NCBI RefSeq assembly: GCF_964275005.1
Contig: NC_092694.1
Span: 34,360,967 to 34,424,966, forward strand
Source of the DNA: Diadema setosum
Taxonomy: Eukaryota; Echinodermata; Echinoidea; Diadematoida; Diadematidae
Length of the DNA stretch: 64,000 nt
Reading direction: 5' to 3'
The position numbers and the translations under genes were made by a program. The notes below the pieces were generated by a model. The model had not been told where the DNA came from. It searched no databases and was given only the letters and a program-made list of their open reading frames with translations. Positions 24,328 to 34,895 of the stretch are shown here, piece by piece. Position 1 is the first letter of the stretch. Each line of letters opens with the position of its first letter.

Positions 24328-24517
24328 CATATTAATGTATAACAGAGATGTTATCTAATAGGTGTATATACCTATTAGATTATAATGGGCAGGCCTATAT
24401 TAGATGCCTAATAGGTATAGTAGTTTCATTATTTTAAAGACGAATGAAAAAGTTCAATAATAAAATTCGAAATAACTTCAGTGATGATATAACAAAAAAT
24501 GATAACAACAACTAGTA

Positions 24518-25489
24518 TTCATAAATCCTTTCCAGGGGCGGATCCAGAAATTCCGAAAAGGGGAGGCGCCTTTACAAAAATTAAAAGAGGCGCACGCCCC
24601 CCCCCCCCCCTCCTCCCCAATTTTTTCCTTTTATTTCTTTCGTTAAAAAAAGAATACAAATAAAGAGGGGTCGTGTGCCCGGTGCTTCCCCTCTGGATCA
24701 GCCACTGCTTTCTGTAAAAAGAATACTGTTTGAATTAATGCTCAACCTAAAAACAAGACAGAATAAAATAATCACTGTGCTGCGATCACTGTGAACTAAA
24801 GTGTTAGTTCCGGTGAACTCCAGCAGCATACAGGCCTGTTCGTAAGTACGATAATCTATATAGAGAGGCAAAAGAAATGATTAACAACGCATACAATCTA
24901 ATGGAACAATAACCACTGAAATGGTTTTATGCATTTTTATAGGCCATTCTTTATTGATATGTCATGGCTTATCAGTGGTGGGTCTACGGGGGGGGGGGGG
25001 GTTGGGAGTCTAACCCCCCCCCCCCTTTGGGCTGCCAAGTAAAAATGTTGTGAGAAGATGTAATATTAGTCAACTCATCTGGTAACTTATTAAGTTAATA
25101 ACCAAACACATGATAACTCTGGATATAACTGTGTATTAAAATGTTACTTGATCTAAAAAGAAATTATCTGGACTGCTTTTTATGGTCCCCATTGCGTTAG
25201 TATAGATGCCAGGATGCCAGGATGCCAGGATGCCAGGAAAACATCACTTACCGGGGTTCAAATTGAAAAAAAAAAAAAAATCGGGAGGTGCAGCCCTACC
25301 CCCCCCCCCCCCCCCTTTCCCATTATTTGCGGGAAAAAGAGGAAAAAAAATACAGCATGCAAGAATGCTTAAAATCTCAAGCTGGCAACCCTAAAAATGA
25401 AAAATCTCCCTATTGTGGGAGGGGGGGATACCCCTCCCACTCTCCCCCCCCCCCCAAAAAAAGCTAGATCCGCCCCTGGCTTTTATGAA
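24518..25489. mobile_element. ~970-bp composite element with GGGGCGGATC termini
   Basis: Inverted ends TTCATAAA...CCAGGGGCGGATC (24518-24545) and GATCCGCCCCTGG...TTTATGAA (25468-25489) bound the segment. Inside are further transposon-end-like words (GTGGTGGGTCTACGGG near 24977), G/C homopolymers and the 8-bp tandem repeat at 25206. It looks like a pile-up of small DNA elements with no transposase frame. Confidence 0.5.
25206..25238. repeat. 8-bp tandem repeat (GATGCCAG)4
   Basis: Four perfect units of GATGCCAG. Confidence 0.85.
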
Positions 25490-25619
25490 CCATTAACATT
25501 CTCGAATTCGATGATTGAGAGATAGTTTATAGATTTAAAGGGCCTCTAATCTTCAAAATTAATGTGTATGAGTAAGTAAATAATAATAAACACTGACTCA
25601 CACACAAAATTGATGTTTG

Positions 25620-25705
25620 GAGTCAGGCCCGTAACTAGGGGGGAGGGGGGGGGGGGGTGCAGGGGAGTTTGCGGGACCCCCCCCCCCCCCCCCCCCGCCC
25701 CCACC
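25620..25705. repeat. transposon-end-like word with G and C homopolymers
   Basis: CAGGCCCGTAACTAGGGGG begins near 25625 and resembles a common hAT-type terminus. It runs into G-runs and a ~20-base C-run (about 25676-25696). No matching opposite end was found nearby. From 25706 to 26498 no gene is supported. Confidence 0.35.
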
Positions 25706-26498
25706 CCGTTTGCTCCTTGGTATTGCTCGGTATGTGTAAAATAACGGAACTGAACATAAACTAGGACTAAAAAGGTCCACTTCTTTTCTAATTCTGAATG
25801 TCCTCCATAAAAAAAAAAAAAAAAAATCATACGGCCTAATAATACAACTTATTATGCCCATTTATGTTCAGATAGATAATGTGAAAAAAAAAATCTTGCT
25901 GCATATATATCTAAGGAACTGTTCCGAACACTGTTTTACTGCCGTGTAAGGAAGAGAGATTTGATATTTTTTCAGCCATTCACAGATTTAATTCATGTTG
26001 TAATGTATTCTAGCACAGTTACTGATCAAGAAGATTGTAGAGATTATTTATCCGAATTAATTTTCTTTCTTGTATAGATTCACGGTTTCAACATAGTCTA
26101 CAGAGACACTGGGAATATCATGCCGAATGTCGGGACCTCTCTACGGCTTACCCATCATGCGGTCATCTATTTTTTCATTGTCATTTTAGACTGAGAATCG
26201 CAATGAGCTCTGTAATGCGGTCCATCTCAGGATAGGCCTACAATGCCTGCATTATTGCATGCGGCATGGTGAATGATACCGTAAAGGTTACATACCCAAT
26301 ATCGTCTATACGCGCTCTGAATCATCAACATCATTATTATTATGTGATAAGAGGATGACTCAAGACCCCCTACGGCGGTGATGATAGAGGCACTGTGATT
26401 TCCAGGAAATTTGTACTGTCAGTTAATTTCAACCTATTCATAGGCTTTTACACTGTATACATCATCATTTTGTTTGTTTGTTGTTGCTGTTTTGTATA

Positions 26499-26541
26499 GA
26501 GAGAGAAAGAGAGAGAGGGAGAGGGAGAGAGAGAGAGGGCG
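26499..26541. repeat. GA microsatellite
   Basis: GAGAGAAAGAGAGAGAGGG-type polypurine tract. Confidence 0.8.
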
Positions 26542-26799
26542 GTGTGAGAATTGGGGGTGAAGATGCGCTGATTCGATTGTTGGCAAAACCACTCAGGGTC
26601 AAAGGTCAATTCTAGTTATAACTTCATAAAAAATGTACGTGATGACATGATCAATATCTGATATTGTTAAACATAAGCATGGTTTATCAAAATGATTGTG
26701 GTGAAAGGTCAAAGGTAACTGTATTTTTTCCCCTGAAGAAAGTATAATGTAAAAGTGGACAAGGTCACTGCCGGCGCCATGTTTGTTGTTCTTTTTTTT

Positions 26800-27010
26800 T
26801 AAACTGGGGCCCAGTTTATATTTTTTTCTGGTACCAATTCCGGGTTTCATCACCTCACAAGCAGAAACAATCAAACAAACATACAAACAAACAAAACAAA
26901 ACAAAATAAAAAAATCCCTTAAGCGGGTCTTCAGCCGGCGGCGATTGCAACTTCCTAGGTTAATCGGCTTTTTTTTTTTTTTTTTGTGGTGCCTCTTCCG
27001 GGATAAAAAT
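26800..27010. repeat. second array of TTCCGGGT words
   Basis: CCAATTCCGGGTTTCATC near 26832, a CAACTTCCTAGGTTAATCGG form near 26948 and CCTCTTCCGGGAT near 26995 match the array at 22378-22715, with similar A/CA-rich spacers. The 125-codon frame across it is repeat-derived. From 27011 to 28666 I see no gene, only microsatellite and AT-rich sequence. Confidence 0.5.
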
Positions 27011-28666
27011 GAAGGGGCCCCAAGCAGTTATGTTAGACACTGTATTCCTGCAAACAAACAAAAAAAAAAAAGAAAAAAAAGTGTGTGTATGTGTATGTGT
27101 ATGTGTAGGGGGAGGTGGTGCGGGGGTCGGACCAAAATCCCCCCTCCCCCATCTCCCTAAAGGTAAATATACATTGGCAATTTATTGTATAAGTTCGCGG
27201 GAAAATGGTCAGAAGTCATCAATAATTAATGATTGTTCCAGGATTAATCATTTCAAACTTCAGCTCTGAATTTTCCATCCCCCCGCCCCGCCGGAATCGT
27301 AGTCTTATATACAAAAAAAGAAAAGACAGAGATGGAGGGTGCGAAGTAGAGTGAAAAGGAGAAAAGGAAATGAGAATTGAAAAGGTTGGAAAGACAAAGA
27401 AGCCGACTTGCTCAAAATCAGAACAATATGCCGCCATCTACGTCGAGAGGATGAAAACATTGGTTCGTGTGGACGACAGTAAGTTACTCATAAAATGATT
27501 CGAACAGAAACAATGCATTGTCACTCTTATTCGTTGTGTCCGTCCTTCTCTTGATGGTGAGTTATCGGCTTCCGATACAATACAAAAAGCATGTAGGCCT
27601 TCTGCTCTCTGCAGTTAACCCATAGGCATCATTATATTGCACGGCAACTATTGGCTTGTGACCGGCATGAAATTGCTGCAATCTTGAGTCTATATAGAAC
27701 CTGCTTTCACAACAAAGACGGAAAACTAGTATCAGTACCAAATATGGATCGAAAAGAAACATATCGAGGCAGTCATAATCAACCCCCTAAAGAAAATGAA
27801 ACAATCTGACTCTCTGTTAACCCTGTAAAGCCGGGGCCGGGGGAAAAATTGTGTCCCCTGGGCCATATTTTCACTTGCCACCTATACATAAGTCCTTATA
27901 CCCCAACTCGAACTGAATTTAGAGACCTTTCCTAAAATTTTATCACAAACATTTTAGTACGAATACTTACAGGTATGTCAGACATTGTTGGTTACCATGG
28001 CAACCATAAATTGATGAACATGTCAGTCAGATTTTGCGTGTTTTTCTGTTCCAATTTTAGTTAAAGAGTACATGTATAATAGTGGATGAAATGAGGTTTT
28101 CTTAGCTGTAATTTGATAAAGGACCAAAATATGAAGTAATAATGGTTGCATGTGAATGGTGGTGAAACGGTCTTCTTTTTATTCCCTCTTTTTTTTTTAC
28201 ATGTGACATAATAATCAGACAAAAGCCATAACAGAGATAATTGAAAAAACAGTATTTTCCAAAGACTACCCGTTTACTTTGTGTCATCATATAAAATCCT
28301 CACACGAATTTTGCAACTTATCATTATTTTTTGTATCATCATAATTAGGATCTAAACTCAAAATTCCAACTATGGAAATATGAAATGCGATAGCCATAAC
28401 ACGCTTTATTTCCCAAACATTGCATCATAGGTCACTGTATTTCTTTATAATATTGTAATGAATAGGGCCCCCATGTAGTGATCTTAAGAACTTTAAACCA
28501 ATAGTGAAGTTTGACTTGTTTTTCCTTTGTGGCAGATTTGAAAATGATTGGTCTAAAACGAAGGCATAATAATCAGCGACCTAGGAAAAATGTGATTTTA
28601 GTATATTATCTCCTATGCATTCCTTTAACTCTCTGTATGACACATTAATTACCTATCCATGCTCCC

Positions 28667-29113
28667 GGCTCGACACTAATTTTTTTGTTTGGTGGCCCGA
28701 TGGGGCCACCAAAATGCTAAATTTCAAATTTTTGGTGGCCCGAGAGAAAAATTTGGTGTCCCGAAAAAAAACACAATAAAAAACATTAAAAGTCTTTTTT
28801 TTTTTTTAAATGAGTCAAATATTTAAGTTTTATGATAGTAAGAATTAGAAGTTGGACATATCTACTCATAAACAAACTTCAACAAACTTGCAACACTCAC
28901 TCTCAGGCACTCATTCAGTCCTTTTCATCCATCCTTTAAAACAAATTTAACTGCTAATTTCCGGCGCAAAAAGTTGCGAATTTATTGACATACTTTTCAA
29001 AAAATTTTGGTGGCCCGAGGCGGGCCACCAAATTTGCCCTTTTTTGAAATTTGGTGGCCCGACTTTCATTTTTGGTGGCCCCGGGCCACCGGGCCACCGT
29101 TAGTGTCGAGCCC
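28667..29113. mobile_element. 447-bp element with GGCTCGACACTAA termini
   Basis: The inverted ends are GGCTCGACACTAA (28667-28679) and TTAGTGTCGAGCCC (29100-29113). Inside, GGTGGCCCGA and GGGCCACCAAAA words alternate in both orientations next to each end, so the ends fold as compound hairpins. It is non-coding. Confidence 0.7.
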
Positions 29114-29511
29114 TGCATATAGGCATGTATGTAACATTTTGTGCACATTTGACTCATTGGCACAGGGTATAGTGAACAGCACCCTCAATGAGTGACCTTG
29201 AACGTCTTGCTGAGTTTAAGGTGCTTTGTCCATCCGCACGGTGATAAAAATATGGGGGTGGGCAACTTGTACTCAAATAGCCTCCCCCGCCCTCTTGGGC
29301 CTGGAAGGGTGTAGATTTTGCTTGGGCTTTGTAGGATTATTGAAAGGGACGTGAGATATAATCTTTCCATAACTTTTTAATGAGATTGATTAGACCGTGT
29401 ATACATGATTATTGAAGTGTCTCGAGAAGACCCCACGCCAAGAGGTACGTCTGATTTCCGTAAAAGTGTACCTTACAGTATTCACTTTAAGCGCCTGAAG
29501 AATCAGAGAGT

Positions 29512-30048
29512 ACACTGCAAAAAGTCCGGTGTTGAATAGTGAACACCGAGCTGGTGTTAAATTTTCGGTGCTCATTTATGGTGTTAAATTAACACCTACG
29601 GGTGTCATTTCCAAATTTTAAACTGTTTTTTGAAGAGTTTCTTAGTAACTGCACTTCTTGTTGATTTTTAATTTAAACAAGACGATCAAGAATTTTACAT
29701 TAAAATACTAGATTTTTGAAAAAATGTGAAATAAATTTACACCAAAGTAACACCAGCTGGTGTGGTCCCTTATTGAATGAAGCTGGACGGGTGTTATACC
29801 ATTGATATTAACACCAGCAAATATCAAATCAACACTATGTGGTGTCATTTTTGAATTAACACCAGTACAGTGTCAAAATAACACCAGGTACAGTGTCAAA
29901 TTAACACCACGAAGTGTCAGGTGAACACTTTTCAACACCATCACAGTGCATTTTTAACACCTGTGGGTGTGGTCCTTTATTGAAGTTTGATCGGTGTTAG
30001 ATTTAACACCCGTGGTGTTAAATCTAACACCGATGTTTTTACAGTGTA
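29512..30048. mobile_element. GGTGTTA-rich element, copy 1
   Basis: It starts ACACTGCAAAAAGTCCGGTG and ends with TTTTTACAGTGT. It has many GGTGTTA / TAACACC words in both orientations and a terminal palindrome GGTGTTA...TAACACC. It aligns end to end with copy 2 at 30200-30735. No open frame. Confidence 0.75.
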
Positions 30049-30199
30049 AAAGATGAAAAAGAAAACTAGCTGAAGGAAAAAAAAAAAAAACTTGAGAGGA
30101 GAAGGAGGAGCTGACATTCGAAGAACATGATGTTTATAGGAAAGAAGACAATAAGAGATAAAGGTCAAAGAACGCCCGGGAGCTAACTATAGCACATCC

Positions 30200-30735
30200 A
30201 CAGTGCAAAAAGTCCGGTGTTAACTATGAAACACCGAGCTGGTGTTAAATTTCCGGTGCTCATTCATGGTGTTAGATTAACACCTCCGGGTGTCATTTCA
30301 AAATATAAAATTGTTTTTTTTTTGATAGTTTCTTAGTTACTGAATTTCTTGTTAATTCTGAACTTCAACGAGACGATGAAGGATTTTCCGATAAAGTACT
30401 TGATTTTTGAAAAAACGTGTAAATACATTTACACCACAGTAACACCAGTTGGTGTGGTCTCCTGTTGAAGCTGGACGGGTGTTATACCATTGAAATTAAC
30501 ACCATCAATATCAAATCAACACCATGCAGTGTCATTAATGAATTAACTCTTGCGCAGTGTCAAAAATATCACCAGCTACAGTGTCAAATTAACACCACGA
30601 AGTGCCAGGTGAACACTTTTTAACACCGCCACAATACATTTTCTACACCTGTGGATGTGGTCCTCCATTGAAGATTGATAGGTGTTAGATTTAACACCCA
30701 TGGTGTTAAATTTAACACCGATGTTTTTTCAGTGC
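30200..30735. mobile_element. GGTGTTA-rich element, copy 2
   Basis: Same orientation and length as copy 1, from CAGTGCAAAAAGTCCGG to TTTTTTCAGTGC. The copies have drifted by scattered substitutions and small indels. The 150 bases between them are unrelated, so this is two insertions or a segmental duplication rather than a simple tandem. Confidence 0.75.
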
Positions 30736-30781
30736 ATCAGGAGCAGAAGAACTAAAAGGAGGGTTATTACTATTATTAACA

Positions 30782-30915
30782 TTGTTATAACTATGATAAT
30801 GATAATAATAATAATGATAATAATAATAATTATTATTATTATCATTACTATTATCATTACTATCATATTATCATTATCATCATCATTATCATTATTATCA
30901 TCATTATTTATTAGT
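30782..30915. repeat. ATA/ATG trinucleotide microsatellite with mirror half
   Basis: (ATA)n with ATG variants is followed by (ATT)n with ATC variants, so the two halves form a large imperfect hairpin. The Ile-rich frame is its shadow. Confidence 0.85.
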
Positions 30916-32587
30916 TAAAAAGTTAAGAAGTTAACCCGAGCTCCTTTCAAATGTCATACATGACTGAACACATGATCTTTAAAGAAAACAATGACAAATT
31001 GCACTTTTTCAAAATTTGTCAACCTACAATCTAATTTCTCTTTTCATATTCAAGACATGGTTTGTCCCTGCGAGCTCTATGTGTTGAATGAACAGAAAAA
31101 AAAATGGACTGTTATGTAGGATGCCCTTTTAGGGAGTGACCAAGTTATGGATAGGACAGGTGGCCTTGCTAAAGGTTATGTACCATAAAACCCTGAACAC
31201 AAACCTGGGCATAATACTACAGGCTGACCTGTTATTATTATTAATTTTTTTTAACCACAGATATCTCGTTCATCATTTCAATGAGACATCCAATGTTCCT
31301 TCATGATACAACTTCAACTAGGAAAAAGTGCAATTTGTCATTGTTTCCATTCAAGTTAATGCGTCAGACATGCATGACGACAAAATAATTAGGTACACAA
31401 TGGAAGAAAGAAGAGTTTTGAACTTTCCTCACAATCAAGAGTACACAGGTATGTACTGTGAGTACTCGTCGTTTTCACTTCATTTTCTATTTTCCTTTTT
31501 GCAGGTATCCTACATCGCTCCTCGGCCTCCGCCACTTCCCAGCACTACACAGGATATTGCGGTAATGCAGGACAAGGTGCGCCGCACTGCAAGAGTTTCA
31601 GTGTTCAGTGAACTGTGAACACTAAGCAAGTACAAGGTTGTACTGTATGCCTCGTATGCTGCTCCCGTACTTGCATTCAGTACGACAGTCGTGCAGTGGC
31701 TGCGCCCATTGTGTGTGCGCTGCAGGCCCTGCTGGCTACCAAAATGCGTTTACGCTAGATATCCGGACGATCGCGAAGGATTCAACATCGTAGAGTGGTG
31801 TAGAGCCACCGAACTAAAACTGTTTTAGTTCGGTGTGTAGAGCACATACAGTAATAGTACGGTACGCGTGTACGTGTACGTATATGCGTTGCACGATATG
31901 ATTTGTACTTATTTGTGCACGCACAGGGGCAACACTGCTGTACCATGTCGGCCTACCTTATCTGCATCAGTGGCAATTTTACAATTGTGCAAAATGTGAT
32001 TGTGGCACGGCATTTTCGAACTACTTGACATATTCCTTGAAGAATTCTTATTAAAGGCAAAGAAACAGGTAAGTTGGTTTGTTTGTTCATACGAAGAATG
32101 ACTGTAAATCTAACTCGTGATAAACAGCAGCATGCACTGATGCCGCAAACACTATCCGACTGCTACGCTACAGCCTACAGCAGGCTGGCGAAATACGGCC
32201 TGCTGGTGAGTGCTGATCTGATTAGTATGAAGATGGCTTCAGTTGCCCCTTCGCCTTGACTTGGTCAGTGTTGTTTGAGATAAGGGAGGAGGATAAAATT
32301 GAGCTAACTAAGCTGACTAAGCTAAGCAAGGGCCAGATTCGGAAGCTGATATAATAGAAACCACTGGCACTGAGCGAAATGTTAAAAGTGGAATTCAAAG
32401 TGTAGGCCTATTTCGAAAGTAAATTTATTTGATGAAATCGGTGCCTGGTGTGTGCACTGCACTGGTGAGAGCGGATATCCAACTCCATCAAGACCAAGAA
32501 CATATCAAAGTAAAAGTAACAAAACAAAGCGAACCTCCATGTATCAAAAGGGCATACTCGCATACTCGTGAAATAGGCCCCACCATA
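30916..32587. other. no supported gene; weak exon-like segment near 31505
   Basis: Contains an inverted pair (AATGACAAATTGCACTTTTT near 30989 and its complement near 31325) and a perfect 13-bp hairpin at 31808-31834. A good acceptor (CCTTTTTGCAG) at 31504 is followed by 38 open codons to a stop, but no upstream exon could be linked with confidence. Confidence 0.4.
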
Positions 32588-32935
32588 ACTATACACAGCC
32601 CAGTCGCCGCTGTACATACGTAGCGCGACAGTATTCTGTAAATTTCTAGCTGTATTCGCGTAGCGTATTAACAGCGTCTGGTCGGGCTAGCCCCACCACT
32701 GCATGTCCGTACTACCATGGACCCTAGACAGATAGGGTCCATCAGACTCCATGGTACTACTGTACATGTATACGCTGTTATTTTTGTGAGGGTTTTATTT
32801 TTGCGAATTTCGCGAGCTTTGGGCTGATCGGGAAATTAAAGACACGCGAAAATATTACCCCATCATACCTTCTGTACAAATTGTAACTATACACAGCCCA
32901 GTCGCCGCTGTACATACGTAGCGCGACAGGGCTGT
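32588..32935. repeat. direct repeats and TACTGTA-family fragments
   Basis: ACACAGCCCAGTCGCCGCTG with about 25 flanking bases occurs twice (about 32588-32632 and 32884-32930). Between them is a TATACGCTGTTATTTTTG...ATTTCGCGAG segment of the TACTGTA/CGCGAAA family. The complement of the AGCCCAGTCGC word also lies inside the MITE at 54829-55227. Confidence 0.5.
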
Positions 32936-33149
32936 ACCAACGAAGCTCCAAACATGAAGAGGGTCCAACGATCGCATGCGATCGGATTGAATTTTGATAC
33001 TTTAGATCATTTTTTTTGTCACTTCAAACTCATCTGACAAACAAAATGATAATGAGACTTCATATCTATGCTATGAATATTGAAATTTAGATTTAATAAC
33101 TTACCTAAAATGATGGTTATATGCAGCATGTGTGAACGGTTCATGAACG

Positions 33150-33310
33150 GTACATCGTCTTTCACGCCAGGCCATTTCCAATATCCGGGAGGTCACATGA
33201 TCTGAATGCCCTTTCAAAAGGTCGCGCTGTCGACCGTGCTGCTACACCAACACTCAAGCAGCGCATCGCACGCACGCAAAAGATTTCCGCAGAGATCAAG
33301 GCGCCATTTT
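33150..33310 (+). promoter_or_regulatory. presumed promoter and leader start of the sulfotransferase gene
   Basis: A CpG-rich block (GTCGCGCTGTCGACCG, GCATCGCACGCACGC) with no TATA box ends in GGCGCCATTTTGAATT. That sequence contains a YY1-type core (GCCATTTT), as is common just downstream of TATA-less start sites. It lies directly upstream of a segment ending in a strong plus-strand donor. Confidence 0.35.
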
Positions 33311-33441
33311 GAATTCTGCAACGATGAACCCTGACGGTGTTAGGGAATCCGCCAGAAAGTATCATTTTTTGGTTCCACGGACTTATCACGAGGGCTCTCA
33401 ATGGACTTACGAACCTTCTGTAATACAAGCATGCACTTAAG
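33311..33441 (+). other. candidate non-coding first exon of the sulfotransferase gene
   Basis: The segment ends in a consensus donor (CTTAAG|GTGAGTAACG, edge at 33441). The next good acceptor on the strand is at 34838 (TTTCATCCGTGCATACAG), 58 bases before the sulfotransferase start codon, implying a 1.4-kb leader intron. The exon's 5' edge is unknown. Confidence 0.4.
33324..33440 (+). CDS. 38-codon upstream ORF
   Basis: ATG at 33324 (ACGATGAAC) opens a 38-residue frame with mixed, protein-like composition (MNPDGVRES...). It stops at TAA 33438-33440, one base before the splice donor. In the predicted transcript it would precede the sulfotransferase frame and could damp its translation. It could also be an independent micropeptide or chance. 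Confidence 0.25.
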   Translation: MNPDGVRESARKYHFLVPRTYHEGSQWTYEPSVIQACT

Positions 33442-33549
33442 GTGAGTAACGTTTGGTAACGTGTACATTGTTTATAAAGAACGTATGAATTTTCATAAGT
33501 TTTGTAGTTGTGTTGTGGTTCCCCACTTTGTAGGTGCCCGCTCGTTGGT

Positions 33550-33586
33550 CAGACGCTGTATTCGCGTAGCGTATTAACAGCGTCTG
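33550..33586. repeat. CAGACGCTGT palindrome with GCGTAGCGTATTA core
   Basis: The 10-bp arms CAGACGCTGT / ACAGCGTCTG flank 17 bases. The core and right arm (TTCGCGTAGCGTATTAACAG) recur at about 32652-32685. This looks like an element fragment on each side of the candidate first exon. Confidence 0.5.
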
Positions 33587-34103
33587 GTCGAGCTATACAA
33601 ATTGATGACAAAATGCATCCAACGCTGGCCGGACCAGAACACGGCTGTCACACCGGCCAGTATGTAGGCCTGCACACACTAGGTCTAGTACACTGTACGC
33701 TAATTTCCACTTCGAGTGCGTACGGTGCGACCGATTCTGGAAGTGCAGTACGATGATAAATGTGCATTCTCCGTGCTACATTACCCTATGCGAACGAACA
33801 CCGGCTCGACGTGGTTGGGTGAGGCCTAGGGATGCATGTAAAACTTTCGCTAGCGCTAGCGCAGCTCTGAAACTTTGTAGTCTACATCTGTTTGTTGCAA
33901 CATTTGGTAGGTACTTGTGAATGCCGTGTGTGAGTGTGTCTCACTGCAAGTTCCCGTAATTATTGTTTCATTTCATAAATCTTCTACTGTGTCTTTTCTA
34001 TTGTCATGTTTGGGAAGTCACAATGCAAATGGAAAAACGTTACAAGTTCGTTGGCAAGTGTTTGAACATGTTTCTCGGGCTTGGCAGTAGACCCTACTAC
34101 TAG

Positions 34104-34197
34104 TTAGTATCAATCGCGAATTTAACAACACGCGAAAATGCCACTGATACCGTGATTTGCGAAAATATCCGTACGCGAAAATATTCGCGTGTACAGA
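34104..34197. mobile_element. fragment of TACTGTA/CGCGAAAAT family
   Basis: TCGCGAATTTAACAACACGC, GATTTGCGAAAATATCC and GTACGCGAAAATATTCGCG with a terminal GTACAGAATAC match the right half of the family. The left end is not evident. Confidence 0.45.
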
Positions 34198-34507
34198 ATA
34201 CTACGGCGGCTCGCTGTTTATACTTGTGAATTCAGCCCCACCATGTGGTGTTCATCGGTACACTATAAGCACGGCGGTGGGGCTTTCTTCCACAGTATAA
34301 TACTCGTGAATTGAATGCGGCCCTACCACCAAACGGCGTTTACGCGAGATTGATACAGCGGTGGGGCCGATTTCCACAGCATAACATCTTTCGTCCTCCC
34401 TTTCTCCCGTTTTTTTTTTTGGTCTTCAACTTTTTATTTTCAGAAGGACTTCCTAATGTACCTCGACTAATTTAACAGCCAATATAACCATAGATACAAC
34501 CCTACCT

Positions 34508-34545
34508 ACATATGTAACCCTAAACCCTAACCCTAAACATAACCT
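34508..34545. repeat. short CCCTAA-type run
   Basis: About three CCCTAA/CCCTAAA units. Their complement occurs near 13822. This is too short for an interstitial telomere and probably belongs to a small dispersed repeat. Confidence 0.4.
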
Positions 34546-34838
34546 TGCTTGCTATTAACGCACGAGTGCATGCACACTGCGGTGGGGCCTATTTCACGTC
34601 TTTCAGGTCTTTTTTCGAGTACAATTTGTGCATACAGACACCTGAAGACCTGTCTACAAAATGTGACGCCCCCTGTTCACCACCTAAATGACATCTACAG
34701 TGTACTTGTACAATGTATAATATCTGGACCACACACACAACATGTGTAACTATAAACAGGAGATGGTCATAAATATGGTGAGGACTATGTAGATTATTAC
34801 ACATGTTTTTGTATGTTTTCTTTCATCCGTGCATACAG

Positions 34839-34895
34839 AGATGTTCCATTAGAGACTGCGCAAAATGAGCAGTGATGAATTCTTGAAAGCCTAAC
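34839..34895 (+). promoter_or_regulatory. 5' leader with short uORFs
   Basis: After the acceptor at 34838 come ATGTTCCATTAG (4 codons including the stop) and ATGAGCAGTGATGAATTC... (10 codons, ending TAA four to six bases before the main ATG). Such uORFs often reduce initiation at the main start; that effect is inference. Confidence 0.45.

Noticed and set aside
26064-26180. Acceptor TTTCTTTCTTGTATAG followed by two open frames
   Set aside because: Two frames are open, no upstream exon links to it, and the acceptor-like phrase also occurs at about 15620 in a non-coding setting.
29512-30735. Repeated short words that could suggest a CRISPR array
   Set aside because: Words of seven bases occur at irregular spacing in both orientations with no constant spacer length; the setting is eukaryotic.
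34508-34545. CCCTAA units as an interstitial telomere
   Set aside because: Only about three units, in a context shared with another small repeat near 13822.
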